Notes: generated from the letters alone by a model not told the origin. DNA of 43,095 nt from Tubulanus polymorphus (GCF_964204645.1 NC_134026.1:31793150-31836244); one strand, 5' to 3'; positions 20,521 through 32,174 are shown, numbered from the stretch's first letter. Made by a program: numbers and translations.

Positions 20521-23265
20521 TCCATGAGTGGTGAGGTGGGTGAGGGGTGCTGGTGAGTGGTAAGGTGGGAGGTGGGTGAGGTAGTTGATGTGGTTAGTGG
20601 TGATGTGGGTGATGGGTGGGTGAGTGGTAAGGAAGGGGGTGAGCAGGGTAAGGTGGGTGAGTGGTAAGGTGGGTGAGAGGTAAGTTGGGGGTGATGTGGT
20701 AAAGTGGGAGGTGGGGGTGTTTGAGGTGGTTGAGAGGTGATGGTGGGTGATGTGGTAAAGTGGGAGGTGGGGGTGTTTGAGGTGGTTGAGAGGTGATGGT
20801 GGGTGATGTGGTAAAGTGGGAGGTGGGGGTGTTTGAGGTGGCTGAGAGGTGATGGTGGGTGATGTGGTAAAGTGGGAGGTTGGGATGTTTGAGGTGGTTG
20901 AGAGGTGATGGTGGGTGATGTGGTAAAGTGGGAGGTGGGGGTGTTTGAGGTGGTTGAGAGGTGATGGTGGGTGATGTGGTAAAGTGGGAGGTGGGGGTGT
21001 TTGAGGTGGTTGAGAGGTGATGGTGGGTGATGTGGTAAAGTGGGAGGTGGGGGTGTTTGAGGCGGTTGAGTGGTGATGGTGGGTGATGTGGTAAAGTGGG
21101 AGGTGGGGATGTTTGAGGCGGTTGAGAGGTGATGGTGGGTGATGTGGTAAAGTGGGAGGTGGGGGTGTTTGAGGTGGTTGAGAGGTGATGGTGGATGATG
21201 TGGTAAAGTGGGAGGTGGGGGTGTTTGAGGTGGTTGAGAGGTGATGGTGGGTGATGTGGTAAAGTGGGAGGTGGGGGTGTTTGAGGCGGTTGAGAGGTGA
21301 TGGTGGGTGATGTCGTTAAGTGGGAGGTGGGAGTGTTTGAGGTGGTTGAGAGGTGATGGTGGGTGATGTGGTAAAGTGGGAGGTGGGGGTGTTTGAGGTG
21401 GTTGAGAGGTGATGGTGGGTGATGTGGTAAAGTGGGAGGTGGGGGTGTTTGAGGTGGTTGAGAGGTGATGGTGGGTGATGTGGTAAAGTGGGAGGTGGGG
21501 GTGTTTGAGGTGGTTGAGAGGTGATGGTGGGTGATGTGGTAAAGTGGGAGGTGGGGGTGTTTGAGGCGGTTGAGAGGTGATGGTGGGTGATGTCGTTAAG
21601 TGGGAGGTGGGAGTGTTTGAGGTGGTTGAGAGGTGATGGTGGGTGATGTGGTAAAGTGGGAGGTGGGGATGTTTGAGGTGGTTGGGAGGTGATGGTGGGT
21701 GATGTGGTAAAGTGGGAGGTGGGGATGTTTGAGGCGGTTGAGAGGTGATGGTGGGTGATGTGGTAAAGTGGGAGGTGGGGGTGTTTGAGGTGGTTGAGAG
21801 GTGATGGTGGGTGATGTGGTAAAGTGGGAGGTGGGGATGTTTGAGGCGGTTGAGAGGTGATGGTGGGTGATGTGGTAAAGTGGGAGGTGGGGGTGTTTGA
21901 GGCGGTTGAGAGGTGATGGTGGGTGATGTGGTAAAGTGGGAGGTGGGGATGTTTGAGGTGGTTGGGAGGTGATGGTGGGTGATGTGGTAAAGTGGGAGGT
22001 GGGGATGTTTGAGGCGGTTGAGAGGTGATGGTGGGTGATGTGGTAAAGTGGGAGGTGGGGGTGTTTGAGGTGGTTGAGAGGTGATGGTGGGTGATGTGGT
22101 AAAGTGGGAGGTGGGGGTGTTTGAGGTGGTTGAGAGGTGATGGTGGGTGATGTGGTAAAGTGGGAGGTGGGGGTGTTTGAGGTGGTTGAGAGGTGATGGT
22201 GGGTGATGTGGTAAAGTGGGAGGTGGGGGTGTTTGAGGTGGTTGAGAGGTGATGGTGGGTGATGTGGTAAAGTGGGAGGTGGGGGTGTTTGAGGTGGTTG
22301 AGAGGTGATGGTGGGTGATGTGGTAAAGTGGGAGGTGGGGGTGTTTGAGGTGGTTGAGAGTTGATGGTGGGTGATGTGGTAAAGTGGGAGGTGGGGGTGT
22401 TTGAGGTGTTTGAGAGGTGATGGTGGGTGATGTGGTAAAGTGGGAGGTGGGGGTGTTTGAGGCGGTTGAGAGGTGATGGGGGTGATATGGTAAAGTGGGA
22501 GGTGGGGGTGTTTGAGGTGGTTGAGAGGTGATGGTGGGTGATGTGGTAAAGTGGGAGGTGGGGGTGTTTGAGGTGGTTGAGAGGTGATGGTGGGTGATGT
22601 GGTAAAGTGGGAGGTGGGGGTGTTTGAGGTGGTTGAGAGGTGATGGTGGGTGATGTGGTAAAGTGGGAGGTGGGGGTGTTTGAGGCGGTTGAGAGTTGAT
22701 GGTGGGTGATGTGGTAAAGTGGGAGGTGGGGGTGTTTGAGGTGGTTGAGAGGTGATGGTGGGTGATGTGGTAAAGTGGGAGGTGGGGGTGTTTGAGGTGG
22801 TTGAGAGGTGATGGTGGGTGATGTGGTAAAGTGGGAGGTGGGGGTGTTTGAGGTGGTTGAGAGGTGATGGTGGGTGATGTGGTAAAGTGGGAGGTGGGGG
22901 TGTTTGAGGTGGTTGAGAGTTGATGGTGGGTGATGTGGTAAAGTGGGAGGTGGGGGTGTTTGAGGCGGTTGAGAGTTGATGGTGGGTGATGTGGTAAAGT
23001 GGGAGGTGGGGGTGTTTGAGGTGGTTGAGAGGTGATGGTGGGTGATGTGGTAAAGTGGGAGGTGGGGATGTTTGAGGTGGTTGAGAGGTGATGATGGGTG
23101 ATGTGGTAAAGTGGGAGGTGGGGGTGTTTGAGGTGGTTGAGAGGTGATGGTGGGTGATGTGGTAAGGTGGGAGGTGGGGGTGTTTGAGGTGGTTGAGAGG
23201 TGATGGTGGGTGATGTGGTAAAGTGGGAGGTGGGGGTGTTTGAGGCGGTTGAGAGTTGAAGAGAT
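20521..23265. repeat. 56-nt G-rich minisatellite, about 46 copies
   Basis: From about 20690 the unit is GTGATGGTGGGTGATGTGGT, AAAGTGGGAGGTGGGGGTGT, TTGAGGTGGTTGAGAG. The first 170 bp are degenerate edges. Four G runs per unit could form G-quadruplexes. The unit has no stop in any minus frame, which explains a 591-codon open frame. Confidence 0.97.
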
Positions 23266-24080
23266 GGTTATACACTGTAAGCTCTACTAATATGATGTGA
23301 AACCCCGAACTGAATTCATTGTGATTTGGTTGAAATGCGGCGGCACCTGAGGCTACAATGATGAGAGACACTCAATTACACGATCATCTCATATTCAGCA
23401 GCAACAGCCGCAACTATCAATTTGTCATCAATTGTAAGACAAACGGTCTAAAGTGTGGGTCAGGCGAGTGGACGGGTGGACGGTCTTACGGGCTGGCGAG
23501 CGGACGGGTGGGCGGTCTGACGGACTGGCAAGCGGACGGGTGGGCGGTCTGACGGGCTGGCGAGCATGTAGGCAAGTGACCATTACGGATGGGTTGAGCT
23601 GTGGCATTGGACGTTAATGTGGGGAAGGCTGTAGGAAGAACGGGAAGGAGGGGAGGTGGGAAGAGGGAGGAGGGGAGGTGGGAAGAGGGAGGAGGGGAGG
23701 TGGGAAGAGGGAGGATATATTTTATGTTTTAATATATTCAAGTATTGATTAGTTGAAACTGTGACTGGCGGGTGAAAAGGTGGAATATGTTTGAAACTAC
23801 AGGTGATTATAATCGGAACAGTGTTTGTTCGGAGCGGCGGCGACGACAATAGAATTGTAGTAGTAATGAATCTGTAGGGATTTCTATATTGATTCGGTGT
23901 GACGACAACTATTAACCCTTCATATGTTAAAAAAACACTGCACCAGCACCAGCACCAGCACCAGCACCAGCACCAGCACACCTGATCGTCTCAAGAGACA
24001 CGACGCAATGAACTAGATAAACCATTGCACAAATGTATTCTACTGTTTTTCGACCGGGTTCAGCTTTAAATAAGCTGCCC
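23266..24080. other. Intergenic DNA with small repeats
   Basis: Holds three copies of a 32-nt GACGGGTGGGCGGTCTGACG-type unit (23465-23560), three copies of a GGAGGGGAGGTGGGAAGAGG unit (23640-23715) and about six CACCAG hexamers (23939-23977). No gene recognised. Confidence 0.5.
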
Positions 24081-24565
24081 ATGAGCCTGGGGCCCAGCAC
24101 ACCGCAGTAATATCTACCCCTGGGCTGGGCGAGCCTGGGGCCCAGCACACCTCAGAAATATCTACCCCTGGGCTGGGCGAGCATGGGCCCAGCACACCTC
24201 AGTAATATCTACCCCTGGGCTGGGCGAGCCTGGGGCCCAGCACACCGCAGTAATATCTACCCCTGGGTTGGGCGAGCCTGGGGCCCAGCACACCGCAGTA
24301 ATATCTACCCCTGGGCTGGGCGAGCCTGGGGCCCAGCACACCGCAGTAATATCTACCCCTGGGCTGGGCGAGCCTGGGGCCCAGCACACCGCAGTAATAT
24401 CTATCACTGGGCAGGACGAGCCTGGGGCCCAGCACACCGCAGTAATATCTACCCCTGGGCTGGGCGAGCCTGGGGCCCAGCACACCGCAGTAATATCTAC
24501 CCCTGGGCTGGGCGAGCCTGGGGCCCAGCACACCGCAGTAATATCTACCCCTGGGCTGGGCGAGA
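24080..24565. repeat. 48-nt minisatellite, about 10 copies
   Basis: The unit reads GAGCCTGGGGCCCAGCACAC, CGCAGTAATATCTACCCCTG, GGCTGGGC. One copy (24400-24420) is more diverged. Because 48 is a multiple of three, frames stay open on both strands. Confidence 0.95.
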
Positions 24566-24794
24566 TATACACATTATCTCATACATTTACTGCAGTACCA
24601 CTTAAAACAATGTTCCCCGGAGCGAGAGTCTCAATCTGAGATTGGCGTAGTCTAATTTACTGCTAGCTCTCACTCAGTTCCCCGGATACTGATTGTGAGT
24701 TAATGTAGAACCTTCGAGCGACAATAGAAAATATTCATTCAAACTCCAACTACCGCCGTTCTTATATATACATATATATATATACCAGATATTA

Positions 24795-24972
24795 GACATT
24801 TCTAATTGAAAATGAACTACGAACACAAGATATTAGACATTTTATCAGCACACTTTCAAAAACTGATCGTCCACACTTCACATGTGTTCAGTGCTTCACC
24901 TGAGACATTTCTAATTAGAAATGAACTACAAATACCAGATATCAGACATTTTATCGGCACACTTTCACAAAA
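24795..24972. repeat. Two diverged copies of a 70-bp sequence
   Basis: GACATTTCTAATTGAAAATG at 24795 recurs as GACATTTCTAATTAGAAATG at 24903. Both copies extend to ACATTTTATC(A/G)GCACACTTT. About 85 percent identical by eye, offset 108 bp. Confidence 0.75.
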
Positions 24973-25460
24973 AGTGACACGGCCACGAGGTATTAAGTGA
25001 GGCTGATCCAAGCTGTCGATTGCGCTTACGCCTTCGCAGTCAATATGAAATATAATTTACAGGTTGCGGATCAGTAAAAATAATCTGATATTAATTACAC
25101 AAACACCGATACGGCGACTCACACAGAATATACAGCATTCACTGGGCGTCACCCAGAAACATGTCTAATATAGAGAGAGAGATGAATTAGGAATTTTTTA
25201 GACACCACCCAAAAATACGTAAATAACTAACTCACTACCTGAGATCATTTCATCTTATCGATAATTACTTTTTAATCGATTACAATGGAACTAATAAAGA
25301 ATTGAAGTAAATTAATTAATTAAAAGTTAAACTTACTGATTAATTGGTATTAATTGAGAATGCAGAGATAGTTTATCATAGATCCACACACGCAGTGTTA
25401 TAACGAAGCCGGTATGAGTAGAGAGAGTGAGTGATTGGAGACTGAGACCTGTCCTCCTCG
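24973..25460. other. Intergenic DNA, no gene seen
   Basis: AT-rich sequence without coding signal that I can support. Confidence 0.35.
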
Positions 25461-25465
25461 CGTAC

Positions 25466-25467
<2 letters not shown>

Positions 25468-25512
<45 letters not shown>
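25468..25512. repeat. (AGC)15 microsatellite
   Basis: About 15 perfect AGC triplets, followed by a degenerate tail GCGACAGCGTCAGCGG. Confidence 0.93.
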
Positions 25513-25518
<6 letters not shown>

Positions 25519-25599
25519 GTCAGCGGTACACGTTACTCCCCCCCCCCCTAACCCACCGTGACATCTACATTAAATAACGTGTATATGTGGTCGCTGCCT

Positions 25600-26580
25600 A
25601 ATTCTCCCCTCTCTCTCTCTCCCCTCATCCTCTCCCTCTCTCTCCCCTCACCCTCTTCCCCTCACACTCTCTCTCCCTTCCCCACCTCTCTCCCTCCCCC
25701 ACCTCTCTCCCTTCCCCACCTCTCTCCCTTCCCCACCTCTCTCCCTTCCGCCACCTCTCTCCCTTCCCCACCTCTCTCCCTTCCCCACCTCTCTCCCTTC
25801 CCCACCTCTCTCCCTTCCGCCACCTCTCTCCCTTCCCCACCTCTCTCCCTTCCGCCACCTCTCTCCCTTCCCCACCTCTCTCCCTTCCCCACCTCTCTCC
25901 CTTCCCCACCTCTCTCCCTTCCCCACCTCTCTCCCTTCCGCCACCTCTCTCCCTTCCCCACCTCTCTCCCTTCCGCCACCTCTCTCCCTTCCGCCACCTC
26001 TCTCCCTTCCCCACCTCTCTCCCTCCCCACCTCTCTCCCTTCCGCCACCTCTCTCCCTTCCGCCACCTCTCTCCCTTCCCCACCTCTCTCCCTTCCCCAC
26101 CTCTCTCCCTTCCGCCACCTCTCTCCCTTCCGCCACCTCTCTCCCTTCCCCACCTCTCTCCCTTCCCCACCTCTCTCCCTTCCCCACCTCTCTCCCTTCC
26201 GCCACCTCTCTCCCTTCCGCCACCTCTCTCCCTTCCGCCACCTCTCTCCCTTCCCCACCTCTCTCCCTCCCCACCTCTCTCCCTCCCCTCTCTCCCTTCC
26301 CCCACCTCTCTCCCTTCCCCCACCTCTCTCCCTTCCGCCACCTCTCTCCCTTCCCCACCTCTCTCCCTTCCGCCACCTCTCTCCCTTCCCCACCTCTCTC
26401 TCCCTTCCCCACCTCTCTCCCTTCCCCACCTCTCTCCCTTCCGCCACCTCTCTCCCTTCCGCCACCTCTCTCTCCCTTCCCCACCTCTCTCCCTCCCCAC
26501 CTCTCTCCCTCCCCACCTCTCTCCCTCCCCCACCTCTCTCCCTCCCCCACCTCTCTCCCTCCCCCACCTCTCTCTCACCT
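25600..26580. repeat. CT-rich 17/18-nt minisatellite, nearly 1 kb
   Basis: The unit is CCACCTCTCTCCCTTCC with C or CG spacing variants. One strand is pure pyrimidine apart from the CAC/GCC positions. Long open frames on both strands are artefacts. Confidence 0.95.
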
Positions 26581-26584
26581 CAGC

Positions 26585-28118
26585 TCTCACTCTATACGTT
26601 CCGGTATTATTATTTCAACACTACAAATCGGATTCAATTCTAAAAGAAATTATTCTTCATCTCTTCAACTGTCCCCGATTAGATTCAAAAACACGTTTGT
26701 TTTCATGCAAACAATTTCTTCTCGCGGAGAAAATTAATCTGGAAATTGTTGCGCTAGTTGATGATGCGCCGGTTGCTCTGACGACTCGTTCTCGTCTGTT
26801 ATTGTGGCGTATCATGAGAAATTTAAATCATCCGTTTAAAAAATTCATTTTTCAATTGTTGCGGAATGCCTGGTTATTGTTGGAACGAAGAAAACTCTTG
26901 CCCTGGTAAGTGAGGAGTGATAGTGTCCTTTATCGATTAAAACCGCATGAAGACATCAAGCAATGAGTATCAGTAGTTTGTACTGGAGACAAACTCATTT
27001 TCTATGAGATATGATTCGTTTGCAGAAAGCATTTTAATAATTCATCAATATTTTCCGTGAGTGAGAATCCCACAGGAAATAAATGGATATAAAATCGATG
27101 TTAGAATCGTTTTGAGGTGTCAGTCGCCTCGGGGGAATTGGGACATTTTCTGTAATAGCTCGCTTGAGATTAATCCATTAAGTATACATTTTTGGATGAT
27201 ATTTTATTCATGGTTTGAGTGTAACGGGAAAATATTTGTATCAATGATGTTTTCGATTTCAGGAAAAATTATACTATTCTGAACCAGAATTCGTTTTCGC
27301 TATCATTCATAGTACGTACTTAGATTGCTCGCATACCACAGTAGGATACTCGATCTGTATCAGACTACAACCGGCAGGTGCTGCCCCTATGAATAACGTA
27401 AGCGGTATAAATGTGAACTAACTTATAATTCGCATGCCAGACACTTGACTGGAGTTGATGGCGAACTCCGGAAGATTCAAGGTATAATTTTCACTATGAA
27501 TGATTTCATAATTGCGTATTTTCAGTGATTCAGTGAGAACATCAAAATAACTTCTTGTTGGTGAAAGTCCTGGCCGCAAATTGATAATTAGTTTGTCCAC
27601 TACGTCAGTTCAAAGGTTATGTTATGGCACGCGAGTATTGCATTAGTTCACGTTTTTCCCGCTATCGTTATTCATAGGGACAGCACTAGACGGTTGAAAT
27701 CTGATAGAACCAGCTATTCCACTATGGCATGCGAGTATTAGGAAATATGTCTTCCTAAGTCAATTTCACTCATCATTCAACAGTATTTTGGTTTTAATCA
27801 TATAATTATCATCATCTGGAGCTTTATTTAAGGAATATTGGATTTAGATTAAAGTTCCAAGGGGAGAATGTCGGTGGGTCCTTATGATCGGTTATTTTTG
27901 GTTCGAATCCCTATTTCCGAAAAGCGCGTCCCGAATTTTCCTTCGCGGTTTATTTCATCTTAAGGTGTTTTCAGTAAAACCAGTTAGATCGATGAGGAAT
28001 CAGATCCTCAAATGTATTTTTAAAAGAATTACAATATAGCAAACAGCAACACGTAAACAAATAACAACAAAACTGATGACGTATTACACACGGGCAGTGT
28101 GTGAACCAGGAAGTAAAT
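26585..28118. other. Intergenic DNA upstream of the drebrin-like gene
   Basis: Contains a large imperfect inverted repeat (27317-27745). An open plus-strand stretch of 70 codons (26697-26909) ends at a GGTAAGTG donor-like site, but I find no partner exon. A B-box-like GGTTCGAATCC lies at 27900. The drebrin-like promoter should be near 28000-28118. Confidence 0.4.
27317..27745. repeat. Imperfect inverted repeat, arms about 118 bp, loop 190 bp
   Basis: The sequence at 27627-27745 matches the reverse complement of 27317-27436 through GCGAG...TTAGTTCAC, CGTTATTCATAGGG, CAGCAC and GGTATGCGAG / GGCATGCGAG. I estimate 75-80 percent identity. Each arm begins and ends with a TGGCATGCGAG-like motif. 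It could be a foldback (MITE-like) element. Confidence 0.7.
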
Positions 28119-29488
28119 ATGGCGATCGATTTGAAGAAAAATAAAGCGAAATAGTCGCTGCTTGGGAAGATGTATTCAATGAGAAATCAAATACAAATTG
28201 GTAAAATGTTATGTTACTAATCTGTGATAATCGAGGCCTTTATTTTGATAGATTTTGAAATCCTCACCAGACAGACAGAGTCAGTCTGTGAAACATCACA
28301 GTGACCCGGTCGGTCACCACCACCTACCAGGCACCAGTCACTGACTGACTGACACACCCCTACTCGCCCTGAGAGGACAGAAAATCATCACCTGCCAGGG
28401 CTCACTCTAAACATTCATTGGTTATGTTGATGTTTCAGGGCTATATTTGGTTATGAAGGTTTAACAAATACATTGAAACTTGTTGAAACAGGAGGTAAGA
28501 ATTACTGGTCTCGATCCATTCCAGTCTCCTACTATACTAGTGACGTCTGGTCGTTAATGTTAATTTTTGATAATAGATGGCGACTATGAGGAAATGGTCG
28601 AAGAATTGAGCAGCGGAAAAATATTGTACGCTTACTGCAGAGTTAAAGATCCCAATACAAGTTTATGGAAATATGTGCTGATAAATTGGGTAAGTTTGAC
28701 TTCCCCGGACCGTGTGCGGGTCTGCAGCCCGTGGGTCCATAGCCCGGGATCACCAGCCCGTGGGTCCATAGCCCCGGATCACCAGCCCGTGGGTCCATAG
28801 CCCTGGATCTCCAGCCCGCGGGTTAATAGCCTGGATCACCAGCCGGTGGGTCCATAGCCCTGGATCACCAGCCCGTGGGTTCATAGCCTGGATCACCAGC
28901 CCGTGGGTCCATAGCCCCGGATCACCAGCCCGTGGGTCCTTAGCCCGGATCACCAGCCCGTGGGTCCATAGCCCTGGATCACCAGCCCGTGGTTCCATAG
29001 CCCTGGATCACCAACCCATGGGTCCATAGCCCCGGATCACCAGCCCGTGGGTCCATAGCCCCGGATCACCAGCCCGTGGGTTATCGAATGATAATGATTT
29101 TAATGTTGATTTTAGGTGGGAGAGGGCGCTCCGCAACAAAAAAAAGCGACATGTGCGAATCATGTGAGAGATGTAGCAAATTTATTGAAGGTAAGTTCAC
29201 CCCCTTTCTCTCCTCAGCCACCGATTGAGATAGTTTTTATGAAATGCTGTTTTATATAATTGGCACTAGGGGGCGCACTGTACGGTGAACGCACGATCAG
29301 AAGATGACGTAGAAGAAGATGTGATTTTGAAACTCGTAGCGAAATCATCAGGATCTAATTACAGTTTCCATAAAGAGGTTTCTAAACCTTTACCCGAGGC
29401 AGGACCGGTCGGATCGGTTTATAAAAAAACACTTCCTCAAAAAGAATTAAATACATCGGTACGAGATAAATTCTGGAAACAAACTGAG
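28119..29488 (+). CDS. ADF-H (cofilin-homology) domain of the drebrin-like protein, with a frameshift in exon 1
   Basis: The domain binds F-actin without severing it in the DBNL family. Exon 1 opens with ATG in one frame but continues as [14 protein letters not shown] in another. A stop appears 11 codons after the ATG, and the exon is 82 nt where its phase-2 donor needs 83. Adding back one base near 28149-28153 (an A run) would reconcile everything. Downstream exons 28439-29488 are intact. An assembly error is the simplest reading; a true loss of function is possible. Confidence 0.85.
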
Positions 29489-32168
29489 GTTAGTTTTAAC
29501 TCCGGGAGTAATGATTAAACCGTGGTCGGAGTCTCGGAGTAAATGTGATTATTGATTTCAGATGGAGGAAAAACGACGAGTCGAAGAGGAACGAAAAAAC
29601 AAAATAGAAACGAGTCAACAATTAGAAAAACAACGCAAACAAAGAGAGGTAACCATAGTAACCTGTATTATACAGCACGTATATAGCATGTAGGTGATGG
29701 TCGGCATGGTTACCGCTGATTGTTGCATGTATTTCAGGAACGAGAAGCTAAAGAACGAGAGACTAAAATAAGACTTCACGCACAGGAAGTGGAAAAACAG
29801 AAATCAGAGGAACGTCTCGCGTTGTCGCGGGAGAAACAAAATATTAAACAACAATGGGTAATAACCGTACACCCCCCCCCCCCCCCCGGAGCAGGGGGTT
29901 ACACACCCCGGGAGCAGGGGTCGCCTCTCACCTACTAATAATCAGCACGTTATGAGTTCAGGATCCTTATTCACTGTAGCATAGACGCCACTGAGAGGGG
30001 ATGGAGGGAGTACTGTACGCTGTACATCACTGAGAGGAGGGAGGGAGGGAGGGAGGGAGGGAGGGAGGGAGGGAGGGAGGGAGGGAGGGAGGGAGGGAGG
30101 GAGGGAGGGAGGGAGGGAGGGAGGGAGTACTGTACACTGTACATCACTGAGAGGGGGGAGGGGGGAGAACTGTACGCCACTGAGAGGGGGGAGGGGGGAG
30201 AACTGTACGCCACTGAGAGGGGGAGGGGGGAGAACTGTACGCCACTGAGAGGGGAGGGAGGGAGTACTGTACACCACTGAGAGGGGGGAGGGGGGAGAAC
30301 TGTACGCCACTGAGAGGGGAGGGAGGGAGTACTGTACACCACTGAGAGGGGGGAGGGGGAGTAGTTTATATCACTGAGTTGTGTTGTACTGTTTCAGGAA
30401 AGAGAACAATCTGCTGCGTATAAAGAAGAAGATGAAAGAAGAAACAGAAGTGAATCGTTGAAAAAAGAAAGACAAGCTGTAAGTGTTTGTCATATCCGAA
30501 ATACAACTACATTTCACGCATTAATTATGTAAATTTAACTATAGGAAGCGGCTGCTCTGATTGGTCGACGGTCATCCAATCCAAAAGATTTATTCCAACA
30601 ACAGAGAAGTAGTGAAGATGTTCCCAAGCGTCAGCCACCACCACCGAGGTACGTCCCCAGTCCGGACCCCGCCCTCCACAGCCACCACCACCGAGGTACG
30701 TCCCCAGTCCGGACCCCGTCCTCCACAGCCACCACCACCGAGGTACGTCCCCAGTCCGGACCCCGCCCTCCACAGCCACCGCCACCGAGGTACGTCCCCA
30801 GTCCGGACCCCGCCCTCCACAGCCACCACCACCGAGGTACGTCCCCAGTCCGGACCCCGCCCTCCACAGCCACCGCCACCGAGGTACGTCCCCAGTCCGG
30901 ACCCCGCCCTCCACAGCCACCGCCACCGAGGTACGTCCCCAGTCCGGACCCCACCCTCCACAGCCACCGCCACCGAGGTACGTCCCCAGTCCGGTCCCCG
31001 CCCTTCACAGCCACTGCCACCGAGGAACGTCCCCAGTCCGGACCCCAACAGCCAGCCAAACCTCTTCTAAATCCTAATAACTTTACAGAAAAATTCGTTA
31101 CGATTTTGGTGGAGATGACAAGGAAGAATTCCAACAAGTTCGACAACCGATAAAACTACCAACGGAACCAGTTCGAGAACCCTCACCGGAACCAGTCCAA
31201 GAACCAGTGCGAGCACCATCTCCGGAACCAGTCCGAGAGCCTTCGCCGGAACCAGTCCGAGAACCGTCACCAGAACCAGTCCAAATTGCGGCAGGTAATG
31301 TAGATACGACAGGATTGATTCAGGTATATCGTGTAATGTGTTATGTTAATTAGATATTTGATCAGCTCCAGTGAGAGATTTACTGAGAGAAGGTTTACCG
31401 ATCCGACCCCCGGCGGCCATTGATTCCGATCAGGAAGAAGATGATCAGAATTGGGACGGTAAGTTACCGTGGAGATATCACGTCATCAGTCTACGGTATT
31501 GTTGTAACTGATGTTATTGTTATGTTTCTAGAACCGACCCAAGAGGATTTCACCCCCGTTCCCGACCTTACGACAGCTCCCTCTGGTGATAAACAGCCTA
31601 AACTAATAACAGTTCGAGCCCTCTATGATTACCAGGCAGGTGAGTATCGCTGGTCTCGATAGCAACCACAGTCCACTCAGTGTTACATGGAATTACATTA
31701 ATGATTTTGTAGCTGATCCAACTGAAATCACATTTGATCCCGGAGATCTAATCACGGATGTCGACCGTTTTGATGAGAACTGGTGGGTCGGTAATTCCCC
31801 GAATGGATCTCGCGGAGGTTTCCCGGCTAATTACGTAGAAATAGTGCAAGACGATTCCAACATTCCCGATACGACAGCTCCCTCTGGTGGTGAACAGACT
31901 AAACAAATAACAGCGCGAGCCCTATTTGACTACCAGGCAGGTTAGTATGCACGTACCGTCTGATCGAGGGGGCGGGGCTAACATGAAGGGGAGGAGCATT
32001 GATTGATTGATTGATTGATTATATTTTGTAGCTGATGAAACTGAAATCACGTTTGATCCTGATGATATAATCACAGATATAGACCGTATTGATGAAGGCT
32101 GGTGGGTCGGTAACTCACCGGACGGATCTCGTGGAATGTTTCCTGCTAATTACGTCCAACTCATTTAA
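28119..32168 (+). CDS. DBNL-like: Drebrin-like protein (ADF-H, coiled coil, two SH3 domains)
   Basis: This is an actin-binding adaptor that links cortical actin to endocytosis. Exons: 28119-28200, 28439-28494, 28577-28689, 29116-29190, 29270-29488, 29562-29648, 29738-29857, 30398-30478, 30545-30648, 31089-31294, 31366-31458, 31532-31639, 31713-31940, 32032-32168. All introns are GT-AG with matching phase. The product is about 569 residues, allowing for one missing base in exon 1. The ADF-H domain spans exons 1-5 ([36 protein letters not shown]). A Glu/Arg/Lys coiled coil spans exons 6-8 and a proline-rich linker follows. Two SH3 domains end at FPANYVQLI and stop. Vertebrate DBNL has one SH3. 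The start codon context and MAIDLKKN fit the family N-terminus. No AATAAA is obvious just after the stop; the 3'UTR may include the 14-nt repeat array. Confidence 0.93.
28720..29085. repeat. 29-nt minisatellite in drebrin-like intron 3
   Basis: About 12 copies of CCCGTGGGTCCATAGCCCCG followed by GATCACCAG, beginning about 30 nt after the donor at 28689. Confidence 0.93.
29868..30362. repeat. Poly-C, (GGGA)n and a 31-34-nt repeat in drebrin-like intron 7
   Basis: A C run of 17 at 29871 is followed by about 24 GGGA tetramers (30031-30128) and about seven copies of a unit with AACTGTACGCCACTGAGAGG. The intron is otherwise normal, with an acceptor at 30397. Confidence 0.9.
30635..31045. repeat. 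47-nt minisatellite spanning the exon 9 splice donor
   Basis: The unit is GTACGTCCCCAGTCCGGACC, CCGCCCTCCACAGCCACCAC, CACCGAG. The first copy begins exactly at the donor of exon 30545-30648, and each unit carries the exon tail CCACCGAG followed by GTACGT. Eight units keep GT and the ninth has GA. Donor positions: 30648, 30695, 30742, 30789, 30836, 30883, 30930, 30977. Confidence 0.95.
31532..32168 (+). CDS. Tandem SH3 domains of the drebrin-like protein
   Basis: SH3-1 runs from VRALYDYQA (exon 31532-31639) to FPANYVEI (exon 31713-31940). SH3-2 runs from ARALFDYQA (same exon) to FPANYVQLI (exon 32032-32168). Both have ALYDY/ALFDY, ENWW/EGWW and the PANYV motif needed for PxxP binding. Each is interrupted by a phase-1 intron at exactly the same codon (DYQA|A). 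The linkers share TTAPSG. This is the signature of an intron-to-intron tandem duplication. Confidence 0.93.
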
Positions 32169-32174
32169 TTCATT

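Noticed and set aside
21596-23371. 591-codon open frame on minus, Pro/Thr/His-rich
   Set aside because: It lies wholly inside the 56-nt minisatellite, cycles through three frames of the same unit and has no splice or homology support.
25558-26643. Open frames of 300-361 codons on both strands
   Set aside because: All fall in the CT-rich 17/18-nt array; composition alone keeps stops away.
26697-26909. 70-codon plus-strand frame ending at a donor-like site
   Set aside because: No acceptor with a clear pyrimidine tract, no partner exon and no similarity that I recognise. Could be a non-coding exon.
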